The position numbers were made by a program, and so were the translations under genes. The notes beneath the pieces were generated by a model that was given only the letters and a program-made list of their open reading frames with translations, was not told the origin of the DNA and ran no database searches. 64,000 bases of DNA from 34-65-8 sp046294735 (GTDB taxonomy: Bacteria > Pseudomonadota > Alphaproteobacteria > Sphingomonadales > Sphingomonadaceae): positions 124,001 to 188,000 of the forward strand of contig JBKBKB010000005.1 of the NCBI GenBank assembly GCA_046294735.1. The letters run 5' to 3'. The stretch's first letter is position 1. The number at the start of each line of letters is the position of its first letter. Below are positions 59,919 to 64,000 of the stretch, in pieces.

Positions 59919-62291
59919 ATGGCCACACAGGCACTTGGGCGGGCAATTGGCAAGGCGCCGCAGGCGGACTGGAAAGCGGCCTTCCGGCGCTCGCTGCGTC
60001 GTGCCAGCCAGATGGCGGGGGCGGCCGTGCTGATCGCGGGGATGGTATTCCTCGGGCTGGCGCTGGCCAGTTATACCCAAACCGATCCGAGCCCATCGAC
60101 CGCTGCCGCAGGCACCGACATCGGCAACTGGATGGGCGCAAGCGGGGCGTGGGCGGCGGAACGGGTGCTGTTCCTGTTCGGCCTGCCTGGCGTTTTGCTG
60201 TTGCCCCTGCTCTACTTCGGTGCACGCAAGCTGTGGCGTGAAATCGAGGAGGAGGACCAGGACGATAGCACCCGCTGGTGGCGTCCGTTCGCGCTGCTGT
60301 TGGCAGCGATCGTTCTACTGGCGACGGTTCTGTCGCTGGCATTCGAGACACCTGGCGGAACCCTGCCGGCCTCGCTTGGTGGTGTCTCCGGTCTGCTCGG
60401 GGCCGGTGCGGTTGAAGCAGTCGCGGCGCGGTTCCCTGCGGGGGCGCAGGGATGGATCATCCTGGCTATTGCATTGATCTGCCTGCTGGGCGGGACAGCA
60501 CTGGCAACCCGCGTATTTGCGATTGATTGGCGGGTGCTTCTGACGCCTCCGCACTTCCTTCGCGAGTTGCCCTGGCCCAACTTTGGTAGCCAGCGGGCGA
60601 GCGCAGCCCAGGATGGACCAGAGGCAGCTCCACGCGAGCGAAACCGGGCGAAGGAAGCGGACGAGGCACCGCTGATCGAGCCGTCGCCGCGCCGCGCGCC
60701 GGAAATCACCGATCCCTCCGCCCCGCCGCGGAAGGCCTCGCCATCGGTTGCGAAGCAGCGCGACATGTTCGCCAGTTTCCAGCTCCCCAGCCTCGACCTG
60801 CTGGAGCAGGCCCCGCCTGACAAGACAGTCAAGCTCGACAAGCTGGCGCTGGAGCGCAACGCTCGGCTTCTCGAAACCGTGCTCGATGATTTTAACGTCA
60901 AAGGCGAGATCACCGCTGTCCGCACCGGCCCCGTTGTGACGATGTACGAACTGGAGCCTGCGCCCGGAATCAAGGCCAGCCGGGTAGTTGGCCTGGCAGA
61001 AGATATCGCCCGCAACATGAGCGCGATCAGCGCGCGTGTCAGCCCCATTCCGGGCCGGACGGTGATGGGGATCGAACTGCCCAATGCGGACCGGCAGATG
61101 GTAAATTTCCGCGAACTGGCGCAGTGCGCGGCCTTTGCCGAATCCAAGGGCAACCTGCCGATCATCCTGGGCAAGGATATCGCGGGAGAGCCGATCGTCT
61201 CCGACCTTGCCGCCATGCCCCACCTGCTGGTGGCGGGCACCACCGGGTCGGGCAAGTCGGTCGGCCTCAACACCATCCTTCTTTCGCTGCTCTACCGCTT
61301 CACGCCGGAGGAATGCCGCCTGATCCTGGTTGATCCCAAGGTGCTGGAACTCAAGACCTACGACGACATCCCGCACCTGCTCAGCCCGGTGGTGACCGAG
61401 CCGGCCAAGTCGGTCCGGGCACTGAAGTGGGCGGTCGAGGAGATGGAGCGGCGCTACCGGATGATGGCGAGCATAAGTTCGCGCAACATCAATTCGTTCA
61501 ACGAGAAGGTCCGCGCCGCAGCCGCCAAGGGCACCCCGCTCGGGCGGCGGGTGCAGACCGGGTTCGACCCGGACACCGGCGAGGAACTCTACGAGGAAGA
61601 GCAGCTCGATTTCCAGCCGCTGCCGCTGATCGTGCTGATCGTCGACGAACTGGCCGACCTTATGGTGACGGTGGGCAAGGACATCGAAATTCTCATCCAG
61701 CGGCTCAGCCAGAAAAGCCGGGCGGCTGGCATCCACCTGATCATGGCCACCCAGCGGCCTTCGGTCGATGTCATCACCGGGGTGATCAAAGCCAACCTGC
61801 CAACCCGGATCAGCTTCAAGGTGACCAGCCGGATCGACAGCCGCACCATCCTGGGAGAACAAGGCGCCGAGCAGCTCCTGGGCAAAGGCGACATGCTCTA
61901 CAAGCCCAACACCGGGGCTCTGGTGCGCGTTCACGGCCCGTTCGTCTCTGACGAGGAGGTCGAGCGGGTCGCCGATCACTGGCGCGGGCAGGGCAAGCCG
62001 GACTATGTTGACGCTGTGACCGAGGAGCCCGAGGAAGGCTTCGGCTACGGCTACGACGATGACGAACTGACCGGGTCCGACAATCCGGAGGAGCGCAAAT
62101 ACCGGCAGGCCTGCCAGGTGGTGTTCGAGAACCAGAAGGCGAGCGGATCGTGGCTCCAGCGCCAGATGGGCGTCGGCTACAACACCGCGGCCAAGTGGAT
62201 CGAGCGGATGGAGGAAGAAGGGCTGGTGGGCCCGGCCAACCATGTGGGCCGGCGCGAGATCTACCGCGACAAGGATGGCAGCCCAATCTGA
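59919..62291 (+). CDS. ftsK: DNA translocase FtsK
   Basis: Taken from ATG 59919 (AGGGAACG site) the protein has 790 residues; ATG 59883 and TTG 59859 are alternatives. Four N-terminal transmembrane helices anchor it at the septum, followed by a short Pro/Glu-rich linker. The motor has Walker A LLVAGTTGSGKSVGLN and Walker B LIVLIVDELADLMV, with ATQRPSVDVITG downstream. The C-terminal gamma winged-helix has YNTAAKWIERMEEEGLVG. It pumps chromosome DNA and works with XerCD at division. Confidence 0.95.
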   Translation: MATQALGRAIGKAPQADWKAAFRRSLRRASQMAGAAVLIAGMVFLGLALASYTQTDPSPSTAAAGTDIGNWMGASGAWAAERVLFLFGLPGVLLLPLLYFGARKLWREIEEEDQDDSTRWWRPFALLLAAIVLLATVLSLAFETPGGTLPASLGGVSGLLGAGAVEAVAARFPAGAQGWIILAIALICLLGGTALATRVFAIDWRVLLTPPHFLRELPWPNFGSQRASAAQDGPEAAPRERNRAKEADEAPLIEPSPRRAPEITDPSAPPRKASPSVAKQRDMFASFQLPSLDLLEQAPPDKTVKLDKLALERNARLLETVLDDFNVKGEITAVRTGPVVTMYELEPAPGIKASRVVGLAEDIARNMSAISARVSPIPGRTVMGIELPNADRQMVNFRELAQCAAFAESKGNLPIILGKDIAGEPIVSDLAAMPHLLVAGTTGSGKSVGLNTILLSLLYRFTPEECRLILVDPKVLELKTYDDIPHLLSPVVTEPAKSVRALKWAVEEMERRYRMMASISSRNINSFNEKVRAAAAKGTPLGRRVQTGFDPDTGEELYEEEQLDFQPLPLIVLIVDELADLMVTVGKDIEILIQRLSQKSRAAGIHLIMATQRPSVDVITGVIKANLPTRISFKVTSRIDSRTILGEQGAEQLLGKGDMLYKPNTGALVRVHGPFVSDEEVERVADHWRGQGKPDYVDAVTEEPEEGFGYGYDDDELTGSDNPEERKYRQACQVVFENQKASGSWLQRQMGVGYNTAAKWIERMEEEGLVGPANHVGRREIYRDKDGSPI

Positions 62292-62462
62292 TCGTTCCGA
62301 CACGTTCTGTCTTGTGAGAACGATCTCCAGGCAAGTTTGTTACAAACCTGCAACAGTCAGCGAAATTCGGTGCCGTTTGCCGGTCAAATGTTGCCCTGTC
62401 CTCACGTCGGCCGCAAAGGTAACGGACTGATGTTGGGCCATCCATACAGGGGAAAACACAAT

Positions 62463-64000
62463 ATGTCGCATCGCCACACTTTCCGGCTTGGCGCCGCAGC
62501 CGCCGCTATCGCTGCTGCCACGCTGGTTCAGCCGGCACTGGCACAGGATGATGGTGCTTCTGCCTCGGGTGGCAGCGACAGCCAGATCATCGTGACCGGC
62601 ACCCGCCGGACCGACCGGACCGTGGCGGACAGCGCGGTTCCGATTGATGTGATTGGTTCCGAAGCCTTGCTGAACCAGGGGGCAACGGAAACCAACCGTC
62701 TGCTCAACAACCTGGTGCCTTCGTTCAACTTCCCCCAGCCTTCGCTGACGGATGGCACGGATTCGCTCCGTCCGGCGACGCTGCGCGGACTGTCGCCTGA
62801 CCAGGTGCTGGTGCTGGTAAATGGCAAGCGCCGCCATATCTCCTCCTTGCTTAATCTGAACGGATCGGTCGGACGCGGCTCGGCCGGGGTCGACATGAAC
62901 ACCATTCCGCCCTTGGCGATTGACCGGATCGAAGTGCTGCGTGACGGTGCCGCCTCGCAGTATGGTTCGGACGCCATCGCAGGGGTCATCAACATCCAGC
63001 TCAAGAAGCGCGAGGGCGGGCGTGCCCAGGCCAGCTTTGGCAAATACATTACCACCATGAAGGACGTGGCGCAGGTGGCCAGTGTGGGGCTGACAACGGG
63101 CGCCGCTGACAACCCAGTGATCACCTTTACCGGTGCGGACCGCAAACGGCGCGACGGGGATACCTTTACGTTCGCCAGCAATATGGGGCTGCCGGTCGGC
63201 GAATCCGGCTATCTGAACCTCACCGCCGAATACAAGGATCGCTCGCCGACCAACCGGTCAGGTGCTGATTTGCGCCGCCAGTATGTCACGCCCGGCGACC
63301 CGCGTGAGGCGACCATCAACCGGTACAATCATCGTTTCGGTGATGGCGAATCCAAGGATATGAATCTCTTCCTCAATGCCGGGGCCGATGTGGGCGACAG
63401 CTTCGAGGTCTATGCCTTCGGCAGCTATGGCGTGCGCGATGGCAACGGTGCCGGGTTCTATCGCCGGGCAAATGACGCCCGCAACCGCGACTGGTCGGCG
63501 GGCACGGCCACGTTTGTGCCGATCTATCCCGATGGCTTCCTGCCGCTGATCAACAGCGAAATTCGTGACAAGGCGATTGCTGGCGGGATTCGCGGTGAAA
63601 CCGGCGGCTGGAACCTTGATCTGTCGATCAACTACGGTTCCAACACGCTTGATTATAACATTTCGAACACCGTCAACACGTCGCTGGGTGGTGCCGGGAG
63701 CGCGCGCAAGTTTTACGCTGGCGGGCTACGCTCGGGCCAGACTTCGATAAACTTTGACGCGCAGCGGGGCATCAATCTGGGACTTGGCGAAACGTCGCTG
63801 GCGTTTGGTGGCGAATGGCGCAACGAAAACTACAAGATCGTGGCGGGCGAATTGGGCAGCTATGTCGCGGGGCCATTCTTCTTCAGCAATGGCGCTGCCC
63901 CCGGTTCGCAGGTTTTCCCAGGTTTTAGCCCGAGCACCGAGGTTGACGCATCGCGCGACAGTTTCGCCGCCTATCTCGAACTCGACACCGACATTGGCGA
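62463..64000 (+). CDS. TonB-dependent receptor, N-terminal part (truncated by window end)
   Basis: The frame from ATG 62463 is open to the end of the window (512 codons). It has a signal peptide ending LVQPALAQ, TonB-box region SQIIVTGTRRTDRTVADS, and plug motifs LRGLSPDQVLVLVNGKRRH, NTIPPLAIDRIEVLRDG and ASQYGSDAIAGVIN. This ordering, with VNGKRRH, is typical of a large sphingomonad receptor group of unknown substrate. The C-terminal barrel is missing only because of the window edge. Confidence 0.9.
   Translation, partial: MSHRHTFRLGAAAAAIAAATLVQPALAQDDGASASGGSDSQIIVTGTRRTDRTVADSAVPIDVIGSEALLNQGATETNRLLNNLVPSFNFPQPSLTDGTDSLRPATLRGLSPDQVLVLVNGKRRHISSLLNLNGSVGRGSAGVDMNTIPPLAIDRIEVLRDGAASQYGSDAIAGVINIQLKKREGGRAQASFGKYITTMKDVAQVASVGLTTGAADNPVITFTGADRKRRDGDTFTFASNMGLPVGESGYLNLTAEYKDRSPTNRSGADLRRQYVTPGDPREATINRYNHRFGDGESKDMNLFLNAGADVGDSFEVYAFGSYGVRDGNGAGFYRRANDARNRDWSAGTATFVPIYPDGFLPLINSEIRDKAIAGGIRGETGGWNLDLSINYGSNTLDYNISNTVNTSLGGAGSARKFYAGGLRSGQTSINFDAQRGINLGLGETSLAFGGEWRNENYKIVAGELGSYVAGPFFFSNGAAPGSQVFPGFSPSTEVDASRDSFAAYLELDTDIG

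Noticed and set aside
60315..62303. 662-residue open frame on the minus strand
   Set aside because: It is fully antisense to ftsK, which has all its motor motifs on the plus strand.

Overview
The window is high-GC DNA from an alphaproteobacterium, most likely Sphingomonadales (Sphingomonas, Novosphingobium or Erythrobacter relatives). Four things point there: five TonB-dependent receptors in 64 kb, the gene order DUF3576 lipoprotein - leuS - lptE - holA, a complete valine/isobutyrate operon, and frequent 4-base ATGA-type start/stop overlaps. No rRNA, CRISPR array, transposase or integrase was seen. The first and last genes are cut by the window edges.

Region 1 (1-9.8 kb): the tail of an LVIVD-repeat protein converges on a four-gene minus-strand redox operon. 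The operon encodes an FAD/NAD(P) oxidoreductase fused to two cyclic-nucleotide-binding domains and a four-cluster ferredoxin module, a five-helix His-rich membrane protein, a membrane-anchored decaheme cytochrome c with an FHA-like head, and a CpdA/GpdQ-type metallophosphodiesterase. A CcmI-like TPR protein (cytochrome c maturation) is divergent from it. A nucleotidyltransferase/flippase pair follows. The redox operon is the best candidate for an undescribed system: a transmembrane electron-transfer chain that may be gated by a cyclic nucleotide.

Region 2 (9.8-19.5 kb): a tightly coupled eight-gene valine catabolism operon (mmsA, RidA-like, DUF1214, DUF1254, acyl-CoA dehydrogenase, 3-hydroxyisobutyryl-CoA hydrolase, enoyl-CoA hydratase, mmsB), then a TonB receptor with an FNR/FixK-like box upstream.

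Region 3 (19.7-24.9 kb): a tRNA-Gly(CCC) gene, then DUF2946 protein, TonB receptor and His/Met-rich PepSY membrane protein, closed by a degenerate copy of the tRNA 3' end. This looks like a small tRNA-associated island that probably handles metal uptake.

Region 4 (25-33.2 kb): a chemosensory operon cheA-cheW-cheY-cheB-cheR-GGDEF/EAL-mcp with no flagellar genes nearby.

Region 5 (33.2-44.2 kb): mixed single genes: a MATE exporter, an orphan 2Fe-2S subunit, a siderophore receptor with two Fur-like boxes, ArsC, an MFS transporter, a phospholipid-type methyltransferase, lipB, a small lipoprotein, a ribbon-helix-helix protein, acetoacetyl-CoA reductase, and a secreted protein of unknown function whose 3' flank holds five copies of a 32-bp tandem repeat before a terminator.

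Region 6 (44.5-64 kb): core genes (leuS, lptE, holA, a MidA-type methyltransferase, lgt, an acyl-CoA ligase, glnD, YggS/PLPBP, a ThiE-like protein, ftsK) with one complete and one truncated TonB receptor.
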